A DNA stretch of 64,000 nucleotides from NCBI RefSeq assembly GCF_000308875.1, contig NZ_BAGL01000063.1, positions 124,001-188,000 on the forward strand, read 5' to 3'. Below the pieces are notes generated by a model that was given only the letters and a program-made list of their open reading frames with translations, did no database searches and was not told the DNA's origin. This document shows positions 43,655-52,081 of this stretch, in pieces; the first letter of the stretch is position 1; every line of letters starts with the position of its first letter. This DNA comes from Nocardia transvalensis NBRC 15921. GTDB taxonomy: Bacteria > Actinomycetota > Actinomycetes > Mycobacteriales > Mycobacteriaceae. Both the position numbers and the translations under genes were made by a program.

Positions 43655-44587
43655 TCAGCTGAATCGGACGATCGAGAACGCGCCGGCGATCAGGCAGTAC
43701 ACCGCGAACGGTAGCAGCGTGCGGGTCTTGAAGAACCGCTCCAGGAACCGCACCGCCAGCCAGGCCGACACCCCGGCCACGATCGCGCCGACCAGGGCCT
43801 GCCCGTGGATTCCCGCCGCCTGCGGACCGGCGAGGTCGGGCAGTTTCAGCACACCGGCGGCCAGGATCACCGGTGTGGCGAGCAGGAAGGCGAACTTCGC
43901 GGTGTCCTCGTGGTCGAGACCGCGCAGCAGGCCGCCGACCATGGTCAGGCCGGACCGGCTGAATCCGGCCAGCAGCGCGCCGGATTGGGCGACGCCGACG
44001 CCGAGGGCGTCGCGCACGCTCAGCCCGGCCAGCCGCTCGGATTCGCGGCGGGTGCTCTCCGCGAGGGCGACGCTCCCGTGCGACTCCTCCTCGGCGAACC
44101 GGCGGCCGTAGTCGGCGAGGGTCGGTGCGTTGCGCCGGCGCAGGCCCTCGCCGACGATCAGCACCACGCCGTTCAGCGTCAGGAAGACGCTCGCGTAGAT
44201 CGGGGTCGCGAAGAGGGTGCGCAGCGGATGCTCGAGCAGCAGGCCGAGGACGCCGACCGGGACGGTGGCGATCACGATCAGCCAGGCCAGCCGCTGCGTG
44301 GAGGTCTCGACGCGGCGGGTGCGCAACGTGGTGACGAATCCGATCGCCAGATCCCGCCAATCGCGCCAGTAGTACCCCAGGAGCGCCAGCGCGGTCGCCA
44401 CGTGCAGCGCGACCACGAATGCCAGATACGGCGTACCCGAATCGGAATCGCCGTCGGTCACCAGTCGCGCCCAGCTGCCCCCGAGCCATGCCGGAACCAG
44501 CACCGAATGCCCGAGGCTCGAGATCGGGAACAGCTCGGTGACACCCTGTAACGCGCCGATGACGATCGCTTGAAGGTAGGTCAGCAT
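43655..44587 (-). CDS. uppP: undecaprenyl-diphosphatase (copy 1)
   Basis: 310 residues, eight membrane segments. BacA/UppP motifs: QGVTELFPISSLGH near residue 14, E-x3-E type, and GFSRSGLTMVGGLLRG near 215. It dephosphorylates undecaprenyl diphosphate at the membrane to recycle the carrier for peptidoglycan; extra copies give bacitracin resistance. It is 70 bp after a close paralogue in the same direction. Confidence 0.93.
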   Translation of the reverse strand: MLTYLQAIVIGALQGVTELFPISSLGHSVLVPAWLGGSWARLVTDGDSDSGTPYLAFVVALHVATALALLGYYWRDWRDLAIGFVTTLRTRRVETSTQRLAWLIVIATVPVGVLGLLLEHPLRTLFATPIYASVFLTLNGVVLIVGEGLRRRNAPTLADYGRRFAEEESHGSVALAESTRRESERLAGLSVRDALGVGVAQSGALLAGFSRSGLTMVGGLLRGLDHEDTAKFAFLLATPVILAAGVLKLPDLAGPQAAGIHGQALVGAIVAGVSAWLAVRFLERFFKTRTLLPFAVYCLIAGAFSIVRFS

Positions 44588-44657
44588 CGCCACGAGTCTC
44601 GCACGAGCGGGCGGAAACCGCCGCACCTGCCGGCGTAGCGGGTGGCCGGGCCGGCGG

Positions 44658-45596
44658 TCAGGCGAATCGCGCGACCGAGAGCAGCCCCGCGACCAGGCAG
44701 TACATCGCGAACGGCAGCAGCGTGCGGGTCCGGAAGTATCGCTCCAGGAAGCGCACCGCCAGCCACGACGACACTCCGGACGCGAGGGCGCCGGCCAGGA
44801 TCGGGCCACGGATGCCGACGGTCTCGGGCCCGGCCAGTTCGGGCATCTCCACGAGTCCGGCGCCGAGAATGACCGGGGTGGCGAGCAGGAACGCGAATTT
44901 GGCCGCGTGCTCGTGCCCGAGACCGCGATACAGACCGCCGACCATGGTGAGACCCGAGCGGCTGAATCCGGTCAGCAGCGCACCGGCCTGGGCCAGTCCG
45001 ACGCCGACGGCGTCCCGCACGCCGAGCGCGGCGATCGGCCGGTCGGTCTGGCGGCGGGCCTCGACCTCCGCGGTGAGCACGCTGCCGCTCGCCTGTCGCC
45101 GCGCGAACCGGCGGCCGTAGTCGGCGAGGGTGGGCTCGGTGCGGCGGCGCAGGCCCTCGCCGACGATCAGCACCACGCCGTTGAGGGTCAGGAAGACGCT
45201 CGCGTAGATCGGCGCGGAGAACAGGAAGTGCAGCGGATGGTCGAGCAGCGGCCCGAGCACGGCGACCGGGATCGTGGCGATCACCAGCAGCCAGGCCATC
45301 CGCTGCGGCACGGTCTCGACGCGTCTGGTGCGCACGCTGGACACGAATCCGGTCGCGAGGACGTACCAGTCGCGCCGGTAGTAGGCCAGCAACGCCACGG
45401 CCGTCGCGACGTGCAGCGCGACCACGAACGCCAGATACGGTGCGGCCGAGGCGGTCTCCTCCGACAGCGCCATGGCCCGCCAGCTACCTCCCAGCCAGGA
45501 CGCCACCAGTACCGAATGCCCGAGGCTCGAGATCGGGAACAACTCGGTGACACCCTGCACGGTCCCGATGACGGTCGCTTGAAAGTAGGTGAGCAT
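44658..45596 (-). CDS. uppP: undecaprenyl-diphosphatase (copy 2)
   Basis: 312 residues beginning MLTYFQATVIGTVQGVTELF. Same motifs as the neighbour (FPISSLGHSVLV, GFSRSGLTMVGGLYRG). The two proteins are highly similar along their length, indicating tandem duplication, with differences concentrated in the loops near 55-65 and 165-185. The open frame continues upstream through the 21-bp tandem array at 45687, but the ATG at 45596 matches copy 1. Confidence 0.93.
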   Translation of the reverse strand: MLTYFQATVIGTVQGVTELFPISSLGHSVLVASWLGGSWRAMALSEETASAAPYLAFVVALHVATAVALLAYYRRDWYVLATGFVSSVRTRRVETVPQRMAWLLVIATIPVAVLGPLLDHPLHFLFSAPIYASVFLTLNGVVLIVGEGLRRRTEPTLADYGRRFARRQASGSVLTAEVEARRQTDRPIAALGVRDAVGVGLAQAGALLTGFSRSGLTMVGGLYRGLGHEHAAKFAFLLATPVILGAGLVEMPELAGPETVGIRGPILAGALASGVSSWLAVRFLERYFRTRTLLPFAMYCLVAGLLSVARFA

Positions 45597-45660
45597 CGCG
45601 AAGAGTGTGGCATGTCCAGATCGACACCGCCCCACCGGTATTCGCTTTCCACCAGCGGGC

Positions 45661-45780
45661 TCCCGGCCAAAAGCGTGCCGGGATAAGAGAGTTGGCACGC
45701 CGGGGTCGAGAGTTGGCACGCCGGGGTCAAGAGTTGGCACGCTGGGATCAAGAGTTGGCACGCCGGGTCGCGAGAGTTGG
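45661..45780. repeat. dispersed palindrome (copy 4) with 21-bp tandem array
   Basis: The element TCCCGGC-9 nt-GCCGGGA occupies 45661-45683. It is followed directly by about four and a half units of GAGAGTTGGCACGCCGGGGTC at 45687-45780 (period 21, third unit changed, fourth 20 bp). Lies between uppP and the histidine kinase. No gene. Confidence 0.8.
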
Positions 45781-45825
45781 TCCTTCGGGGGACCGAGGCG
45801 TGCTTCAGGGGCTAGGCGGCGGACG

Positions 45826-47076
45826 TCAGGGCGCGTCGGTCGGCGAGCCTGCGCCCAGAACCTCTGCGGGGAAGGAGGCGAGGGCGGCTGTGGTGAAGGG
45901 GAGGTTTGCGTGGACCTCGAAGCCGCCGTCGGGGCGGCGGCCCGCGGTGAGGGCGCCGCCGATGGCGGCCGCGCGGGCCTGCATGCCCGCGATGCCGGTT
46001 CCGGGGGTGCCGGTGGTTGTGGTCGTGCCGGGGGCGTTGCCGATGACCGCCTCGACGGAGTCGGGGGCGACGGCGAGGGTGACGCGCACCGCGGCGCCGG
46101 GGGCGTGGCGGGAGGCGTTGGACAGCGACTCCTGCACGATCCGGTACAGCGCCAGGCCCGCGGTGTCCGGAACGGCCGCCAGGTCGCCGTCGATCGTCCA
46201 GTCGATGGAGACGCCGGCCCGGCGAGCGCCGTCCAGCACGCCGAGGACGTCGACGGCGGCGGGCTGCGGGGCGTGCTCGGGCAGCTGGCCGTCGCTGCGC
46301 AGGACCCCGAGCATGCTGCGGATCTCGTTGAGCGCCTCGCGCGCGGAGGCCCCGATCGACTCGAATTCGGCCTGCGCCGCGGGCGATACGTCGGCGACCC
46401 GGTAGGGCGCGGTCTGCGCCTGCACCACCACCATCGACATGTGGTGGGCGACCACGTCGTGCAGGTCGCGGGCGATGCGGGCCTTCTCCTCCAGGATCGC
46501 GCGGCGCGCGCGCTCGAGTTCGTTCTGCTCCTCCTGCCGGACCAGCTGCTTGCGCGAGAGCGCCAGCCACCGCACCAGCAGGCCGAAGACCACCAGACCG
46601 GTCATGGCGATGGGCCACCCGAACGCCGCGGATTCGGCCACGCCGCCGCCGCGCTCCATCGTGGTGGCGAACAACAGCGACGAGAAGACCCACGCCAGCA
46701 GCACGATCTGCATCTGCGCCCGGATCGCCACCGCGAACAGCAGAGAGAAGAGGGTCAGAATGTGCACGACCTGGAACGGCAGGTCGTTACCCGGCTGATT
46801 GGGGATCGCCAGCGCGATCAGCAGCGCCGATCCCGCGGAGATGGCCCAGCCGAGGGCCGGGTTCACCCGGATCAGCGCGAACGGCAACACCGCCAGCCCG
46901 GCGATGAACGGCTGCGCGGCGACCGGAACCTGATGGGTCAGGTGCAGCGTCGGCCACCCGACCGCGAAGAGGGTCACGACGACCAGCGCGGTGAATCCGT
47001 CGAATGCCATCCGCATCCGCTCGCCGTCGCGCACCGTCCCAGTCACCTTGCGCGCCGTGCGCGCCATCCGAGCCAT
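45826..47076 (-). CDS. NarL-type sensor histidine kinase
   Basis: 416 residues from ATG at 47076. Five to six N-terminal membrane segments (~25-175), a coiled linker (RKQLVRQEEQNELERARRAI), HisKA_3 with IARDLHDVVAHHMSMVVVQA and HATPase with RIVQESLSNASRHAPG and GTGIAGMQARAAAIGG. The response regulator at 42984 is the probable partner. No sensor domain outside the membrane. Confidence 0.93.
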   Translation of the reverse strand: MARMARTARKVTGTVRDGERMRMAFDGFTALVVVTLFAVGWPTLHLTHQVPVAAQPFIAGLAVLPFALIRVNPALGWAISAGSALLIALAIPNQPGNDLPFQVVHILTLFSLLFAVAIRAQMQIVLLAWVFSSLLFATTMERGGGVAESAAFGWPIAMTGLVVFGLLVRWLALSRKQLVRQEEQNELERARRAILEEKARIARDLHDVVAHHMSMVVVQAQTAPYRVADVSPAAQAEFESIGASAREALNEIRSMLGVLRSDGQLPEHAPQPAAVDVLGVLDGARRAGVSIDWTIDGDLAAVPDTAGLALYRIVQESLSNASRHAPGAAVRVTLAVAPDSVEAVIGNAPGTTTTTGTPGTGIAGMQARAAAIGGALTAGRRPDGGFEVHANLPFTTAALASFPAEVLGAGSPTDAP

Positions 47077-47242
47077 GACTACGACCCTAGAAATCCGCGC
47101 GACCTGCGTCGTCATACCTCTGGGTGAATTCGCACCCCCTACCCCGGTACGAGTCCCCCACCGCCCTACCCCACGGCTCCTGACGGCAAATCGATCCCCG
47201 GGGTGAGGACCGTCGGGGTGGGGGTTCATAACCTTGGCTGTC

Positions 47243-48073
47243 ATGAGCGATGCAACGCAGGACCACCCATCCCGCGCCGAGTCGATCGCCGGCTCGTCCG
47301 TTGCGCGGGGTGCGGATGCACCGTCGGAGGGAATCGGGGCAGGTCGGAAGCCTGTCTCGGGGCCGGACGGTAGATCCGGACGGCTACGGCTGGCGGGCGC
47401 CGCCGCCGTGATGGCGATGGTGGCAGGTTCGACCGTTGCGTTCGCCCCGGCGGCGGCCGCCGTGATCTCGCATCCGGACACCGAGAGCGCCGCGGCGCGG
47501 ACCGCAGTCGCCGAACTGACCGGCGACCACCCGTGGGAGGCGGCGATCCCCGACGATTTCCAGAGCCGGCAGGGCTACCGCCCGGTCGTGGCCGACGGAT
47601 TGCTGGTGGATCCGCGCGGCGGCTGCTCGTCGCCGATCCCGCTGCCCCTGGACTTCGACAACGCCTGTAAGGCCCACGACCTCGGCTACGACATGCTCCG
47701 CTACGCCGAACGGGAGCACCGGCCGCTGGGACCGTGGGCCCGCCAGGCCGTCGACGCCGCGCTGGAGCAGCGCATGTACGCCGCGTGCTCCGCGCACACC
47801 GAGCCCCTCGTCCGCACGCGCTGCGAGGTGCTGGCCGGAGTCGCGACGACCGCGGTGGACCTGAACTCCCGCCGCCAGAACTACGCGACGCCGGTTCCGG
47901 AGTACGTCTTCGGCACCGAGTTGTCCGGCACCGCGCTGGGACGTCAGGTGGCGGCCCCGGCGGCCGGCGGCGTCGTCGCCCTGATCGCTCTGCTCCTGGG
48001 GATCCGGCGGGTACGCCGCCGCGGATTCGCGGGCGCGATGTTCCTGCGCCGGGAGCCTCGCATTGCGTACTGA
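47243..48073 (+). CDS. secreted phospholipase A2-like protein with C-terminal anchor
   Basis: 276 residues from ATG at 47243. A hydrophobic export segment spans ~48-73 (AAAVMAMVAGSTVAFAPAAA). The prokaryotic PLA2 signature is clear: RGGCSSPIPLPLDFDNACKA with H145-D146 (AHDLGYDML), matching FNTACQRHDFGYR of Streptomyces PLA2 where His is catalytic. A second hydrophobic segment near 243-258 followed by Arg-rich tail would anchor it. The role (lipid hydrolysis versus a wall function) is inferred. Confidence 0.78.
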   Translation: MSDATQDHPSRAESIAGSSVARGADAPSEGIGAGRKPVSGPDGRSGRLRLAGAAAVMAMVAGSTVAFAPAAAAVISHPDTESAAARTAVAELTGDHPWEAAIPDDFQSRQGYRPVVADGLLVDPRGGCSSPIPLPLDFDNACKAHDLGYDMLRYAEREHRPLGPWARQAVDAALEQRMYAACSAHTEPLVRTRCEVLAGVATTAVDLNSRRQNYATPVPEYVFGTELSGTALGRQVAAPAAGGVVALIALLLGIRRVRRRGFAGAMFLRREPRIAY

Positions 48074-48252
48074 CCGCGGGCGACTCCGGGACGCACTCGC
48101 GCCCCCGGTCCACCTCACTCGTGAGCACCGGCCGCTCACGAGGGCCGAGACGTCGGCAGCATCGGCCGACCACGCACCGGACGCCGTCCGGCGCCGTTTC
48201 GCGCGGCCCTCCGCCGCGTCCACGAATGTCGTTACAGCACTGAGGATTTCGC

Positions 48253-49689
48253 ATGTCTACAACCCTTGCCGGGGCCGCGCGCCGCCCCGGGCGGATCGTG
48301 CTCCACCCGCCGGCGGACGAACCCGCTCCGCGCCGGCCGTTCCGCCTTCCGCTCGCACTGCGCACCCCGCCCCGCATCGGCACCAGTCTCGCCGTGGCGC
48401 TGGGCGCCACCGCCTCGCTGTCCCCCGGACTTCTCCCGCGCACCGCCGCGGCCCAGGCGATCCTGACCGGCCTGCTGGTGACGGTGGGACTGGCCGTCTC
48501 GGGCACGACGCGAACGATCCTGCGGCGCCGGAGATTCGATATCAATCGCCGCTTCCCGGGCGTCCGCCTGCCGGTCGCGCTGACGGGAGCGGTACTCGTG
48601 ATCGGCGCGCTCCTCGGCGCGCACGAGTGGCAGAACCGGCTGCGCGCCGCGATGGGCGCGCCCGCCGTCACCGGCGGTCACTGGGCGGCCTGCGCGCTCG
48701 CCGCCACGCTGATCGTGGTGCTCCTGACCGGAATCGCGCGGAGCGTGCGATGGCTCGCCACGAAGCTGGGGCGCAGGCGCGGCGCCGGGCTGGCCGTGGT
48801 GGCGGCGCTGGCCACGCAGGTGGTGCTGCTGCCGAGCGTGGTGGATCAGCAGCGGTCCGCCTACGCCGCCGCGAACGCCACCCTGGATCCCACCGTCGTG
48901 CAACCGATCTCGGCGACCCGCTCGGGCAGCGCCGGCTCGGTGGTGAGCTGGGAGTCGCTCGGCGCGGAGGGACGCAAGTTCGTCGCCGGAACCCCCTCGC
49001 GCGCGATTCGGACCTACGTCGGCCTGGAATCGGCTCCCGATCTGGATTCCCGTGTCGCCCTGGCGATCCGCGAGCTGGAACGGTCGGGCGGATTGAACCG
49101 ATCCCACGTCGTCGTGGTGGTGCCCACCGGGTCCGGGTGGATCGACGCCCGCGCCGCCGAGGGGCTGGACGAGCGGTTCGGCGGCGATGTCGCGCTCGTC
49201 GGACTCCAGTATTCGGAGGCGCCGAGCTGGGCTACCTTCGTGTTCGGCCGGGATGCCGCGGAACGGTCCGCCCGCGCCCTGTTCACCGCCGTCGAGGACC
49301 GGATCGCCGCGCTGACGCACCGGCCGCGCCTGTACGTCTACGGCCAGAGCCTCGGCGCCACCGCCGGCAGCGCGATCTTCGCCGACGACGCGGATCAGCG
49401 GCGGCGCGCCTGCGCCACCCTGTGGGCCGGGCCGCCGGCCGGGCGCGTCCACCACGACGGGGCCACGATCCTCGCCAACGCCTCCGACCCGGTCGTGCAG
49501 TGGTCCCCCGAACTGCTGTGGCGCGCACCGGATCCCGCCGGGACGCGGTCCGATGCGCCGCGGCCGCCCTGGCTCCCGGTCCTCGGTTTCGTGCAGACCA
49601 CGGCCGACCTGCTGTCCGCGCTCGACGCGCCGCCCGGCCACGGGCACCGCTACGGGACCGACCAGGGTACGGCCCTGGGGTCCTGCTGA
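48253..49689 (+). CDS. membrane-anchored alpha/beta-hydrolase (Abhydrolase_9 family)
   Basis: 478 residues. The N-terminal ~190 residues hold four membrane segments and PPRIGTSLAVALGATASLSPGLLPR, characteristic of the Abhydrolase_9 N-terminal domain; the C-terminal hydrolase has VPTGSGWIDARAAEGLDERF, LVGLQYSEAPSWATF and nucleophile motif YVYGQSLGATAG (Ser about 366). The C terminus stops soon after GHGHRYG, where relatives I know usually continue for a few tens of residues, so a 3' truncation is possible. Function unproven. Confidence 0.82.
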   Translation: MSTTLAGAARRPGRIVLHPPADEPAPRRPFRLPLALRTPPRIGTSLAVALGATASLSPGLLPRTAAAQAILTGLLVTVGLAVSGTTRTILRRRRFDINRRFPGVRLPVALTGAVLVIGALLGAHEWQNRLRAAMGAPAVTGGHWAACALAATLIVVLLTGIARSVRWLATKLGRRRGAGLAVVAALATQVVLLPSVVDQQRSAYAAANATLDPTVVQPISATRSGSAGSVVSWESLGAEGRKFVAGTPSRAIRTYVGLESAPDLDSRVALAIRELERSGGLNRSHVVVVVPTGSGWIDARAAEGLDERFGGDVALVGLQYSEAPSWATFVFGRDAAERSARALFTAVEDRIAALTHRPRLYVYGQSLGATAGSAIFADDADQRRRACATLWAGPPAGRVHHDGATILANASDPVVQWSPELLWRAPDPAGTRSDAPRPPWLPVLGFVQTTADLLSALDAPPGHGHRYGTDQGTALGSC

Positions 49690-49714
49690 ACTCGCGATCC
49701 GAACCCCGGCGATA

Positions 49715-49743
49715 TGCACGGCACATACTATATGTATCGTGCA
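49715..49743. promoter_or_regulatory. 29-bp palindromic operator upstream of marR
   Basis: TGCACG-gca-CATA-cta-TATG-tat-CGTGCA: symmetric arms over 29 bp, 78 bp before the MarR start, overlapping TATA-like hexamers. AT-rich centre in a GC-rich region. Probable autoregulatory MarR site. Confidence 0.65.
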
Positions 49744-49820
49744 CATCGTCGGCTCGTGGATCGGGACCTGTGCTATACCGGTTCTCGCGGTTCGGCAGCG
49801 CGAACAGGTGGAAGGACGGC

Positions 49821-50270
49821 ATGGACAAGCCCACGGACCTGGTCGAGTTCGAGACCATGCTGCTCGGCCGCTACACGCTGAACCCGCGGTACCGGCGGGA
49901 CGGCACGCGCCTGGAGCGCAGCGCCTATCTCCTGCTCAGCCGCCTGTGCATCGACGGGCCGATGTCGATCGGCCAGCTCAGCGACGCGTTCGGACTCGAC
50001 GCCTCCACCCTCAACCGCCAGACCGCGGCCCTGCTGCGCGCCGGCCTGGTCGAGCGCATCCCCGATCCGGACGGCGGTATGGCCCGCAAGTTCCGGATCA
50101 CCGACAAGGGCGAGCACAGCCTCTCCACCGAACGCAAGGCCAACGTCGACGGCCTGGAACGGGTGATGACGGACTGGTCCGCCGCCGACGTAGCCGCCTT
50201 CGCCGGCTACCTCCAACGCCTCAACACCGATATCGAGCGCATAGACGGCCGCCCCTGGCCCCGCCCCTGA
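49821..50270 (+). CDS. MarR-family transcriptional regulator
   Basis: 149 residues from ATG at 49821 (GAAGGA upstream). Winged-helix core YLLLSRLCIDGPMSIGQLSDAFGLDASTLNRQTAALLRAGLVERI with wing DPDGGMARKFRITDKGEHSL. Ligand and targets unknown; a 29-bp palindrome upstream suggests autoregulation. It is followed by the densest cluster of dispersed repeats in the window. Confidence 0.9.
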   Translation: MDKPTDLVEFETMLLGRYTLNPRYRRDGTRLERSAYLLLSRLCIDGPMSIGQLSDAFGLDASTLNRQTAALLRAGLVERIPDPDGGMARKFRITDKGEHSLSTERKANVDGLERVMTDWSAADVAAFAGYLQRLNTDIERIDGRPWPRP

Positions 50271-50286
50271 CCACCCACACCCCGTT

Positions 50287-50352
50287 TTCCGGCACGCTTT
50301 TGGCCGGAACCCACTGCCGCGGCAATGGATCCCGGCCAAGAGCATGCCGGGA
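50287..50352. repeat. dispersed palindromes, copies 5 and 6, opposed
   Basis: TTCCGGC-9 nt-GCCGGAA at 50287-50309 and its opposite-orientation variant TCCCGGC-9 nt-GCCGGGA at 50330-50352, 20 bp apart, just after the marR stop. Similar to the pair at 24358 but more diverged. Confidence 0.75.
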
Positions 50353-50385
50353 AATGATGACGGAGCGCGCCGTACACCTCTCGTT

Positions 50386-50510
50386 TTCCCGGCCTGCGTT
50401 TACCTCTCGCTTCCCGGCCTGCGTCTACCTCTCGCTTCCCGGCCTGCGTCTACCTCTCGCTTCCCGGCCTGCGTCTACCTCTCGCTTCCCGGCCTGCGTC
50501 TACCTCTCGT
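50386..50510. repeat. 25-bp tandem array, five units
   Basis: Five consecutive 25-bp units TTCCCGGCCTGCGTYTACCTCTCGY with only isolated changes (T for C in unit 1, T at the end of unit 5). The first 12 bp equal the left arm of the dispersed palindrome, and the array runs directly into a full copy at 50511. No spacers, so this is not a CRISPR array. Confidence 0.85.
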
Positions 50511-50533
50511 TCCCGGCATGCTTTTGGCCGGGA
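50511..50533. repeat. dispersed palindrome, copy 7
   Basis: TCCCGGC-9 nt-GCCGGGA abutting the gatA stop codon (50534-50536). Its position right after a gene end would place a hairpin at the mRNA 3' end. Confidence 0.75.
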
Positions 50534-52003
50534 TCAGGCGATCGGGCCGCGGGCCTGTTCGTAGGCGGCGCCTACTCGGTAGAGGCGGTCGTCGGCGAGG
50601 GCGGGGGCCATGATCTGGAGGCCGACGGGCATGCCGTCGTCCTTGCTCAGGCCCGAGGGGACCGACATGCCGCAGTAGCCGGCCAGGTTGGACGGGAGCG
50701 TGCAGAGGTCGGACAGGTACATCGACAGCGGGTCGTCGACCTTCTCGCCCAGCTTCCAGGCGGTGAACGGGCTGGTCGGCGAGACCAGCACGTCGACCTG
50801 CTCGTAGGCGCGGTCGAAGTCCTGGGCGATCAGCGTGCGCACCTTCAGCGCCTGGCCGTAGTAGGCGTCGTAGTAGCCCGCGGACAGCGCGTAGGTGCCG
50901 ATCATGATGCGGCGCTTGACCTCCGGGCCGAATCCGGCCTCGCGGGTCGCGGCCATCACCTGCTCGGCGCTGTGCTGACCGTCGTCGCTCACGCGCAGGC
51001 CGTAGCGCATGGCGTCGAAGCGGGCCAGGTTCGACGAGACCTCGCTGGGCAGGATCAGGTAGTACGCGGGCAGCGCGTATTCGAAGTGCGGGCAGGACAC
51101 CTCGATCACCTCGGCGCCCAGGTCCTTCAGCGCCGCCACGGCCGCGTCGAAGGAGGCGATGACGCCCGACTGGTAACTGTCGGAGTGCAACTCCTTCACC
51201 ACGCCGACCTTCACGCCGCGCAGATCGCCCTGCGCACCCTGCCGCGCCGCCTCGACCACGGGGGCCACCGGGGCGTTGCGGGAGGTCGAATCCCGGGGGT
51301 CGTATCCGGCGATGACCTCGTGCAGCAGCGCGGTGTCCAGGACCGTCCGTCCGCACGGACCGCCCTGGTCCAGCGAGGACGCGCACGCGACCAGGCCGTA
51401 GCGCGAGACGGTGCCGTAGGTCGGCTTGGTGCCGACGGTGCCGGTCATCGAGGCCGGCTGCCGGATGGAGCCGCCGGTGTCGGTGCCGATGGACAGCGGC
51501 GCCTCGAACGCGGCCAGCGCCGTCGCCGAACCCCCGCCCGAACCACCCGGAATCCGCTGGGTGTCCCAGGGATTCAGGGTCGGGCCGTAGGCCGAGTTCT
51601 CCGTCGACGAGCCCATCGCGAACTCGTCCATATTGGTCTTGCCGAGGATCGGGATCCCCGCGTCGCGCAGCTTGGCGGTCACCGTCGCGTCGTACGGCGG
51701 GACCCAGCCCTCGAGAATCTTCGACCCGCAGGTGGTCGGCATATCGGTGGTGGTGAAAACGTCCTTGAGCGCCAACGGAACTCCCGCCAGCGGCGAGGCC
51801 ACCGTGCCCGCGGCGATCGCGCGGTCCACCTCGGCGGCGGTCTCCAGGGCCTGCTCGCCGGCCACGTGCAGGAAGGCGTTGAGTTCGCCGTCCACCTCGG
51901 CGATGCGGCGCAGATGCGCCTCGGTGACCTCCACGGAGGACACCTCGCGCGCGTGCACCTTCTCCGCCAGCTCGGCCGCGGACAGCTTGGTCAGGTCGGT
52001 CAT
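50534..52003 (-). CDS. gatA: Asp-tRNA(Asn)/Glu-tRNA(Gln) amidotransferase subunit A
   Basis: 489 residues from ATG at 52003. Amidase-signature enzyme: catalytic Lys in PLALKDVF, cis-Ser in GGSGGGSATALAAF, nucleophile Ser in GTDTGGSIRQPAS. GatA releases ammonia from glutamine for transfer to tRNA-bound Glu or Asp. It follows gatC after 70 bp that include a 12-bp inverted repeat. Confidence 0.97.
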   Translation of the reverse strand: MTDLTKLSAAELAEKVHAREVSSVEVTEAHLRRIAEVDGELNAFLHVAGEQALETAAEVDRAIAAGTVASPLAGVPLALKDVFTTTDMPTTCGSKILEGWVPPYDATVTAKLRDAGIPILGKTNMDEFAMGSSTENSAYGPTLNPWDTQRIPGGSGGGSATALAAFEAPLSIGTDTGGSIRQPASMTGTVGTKPTYGTVSRYGLVACASSLDQGGPCGRTVLDTALLHEVIAGYDPRDSTSRNAPVAPVVEAARQGAQGDLRGVKVGVVKELHSDSYQSGVIASFDAAVAALKDLGAEVIEVSCPHFEYALPAYYLILPSEVSSNLARFDAMRYGLRVSDDGQHSAEQVMAATREAGFGPEVKRRIMIGTYALSAGYYDAYYGQALKVRTLIAQDFDRAYEQVDVLVSPTSPFTAWKLGEKVDDPLSMYLSDLCTLPSNLAGYCGMSVPSGLSKDDGMPVGLQIMAPALADDRLYRVGAAYEQARGPIA

Positions 52004-52016
52004 GCTGCGCCTCCTC

Positions 52017-52081
52017 GCGAATGAGTGGGGGCCTGCGTGGTTACGCTCCGCTGCCGCCTCCGGCCCTGACCACTCATTCGC
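52017..52081 (-). other. inverted repeat spanning the gatC-gatA junction
   Basis: GCGAATGAGTGG (52017-52028) is the exact reverse complement of 52070-52081, which contains the gatC stop codon. A 12-bp stem with a 41-nt loop in the mRNA, ending 14 nt before the gatA start; it could set the ratio of GatC to GatA or act as processing site (inference). Confidence 0.6.

Noticed and set aside
45687..45761. N-terminal repeat extension of uppP (PTLDPGV repeats)
   Set aside because: Arises from translating the intergenic 21-bp array; the ATG at 45596 matches the paralogue's start.
50386..50510. CRISPR-like array
   Set aside because: Units are directly contiguous with no unique spacers and no cas genes; a simple tandem array.
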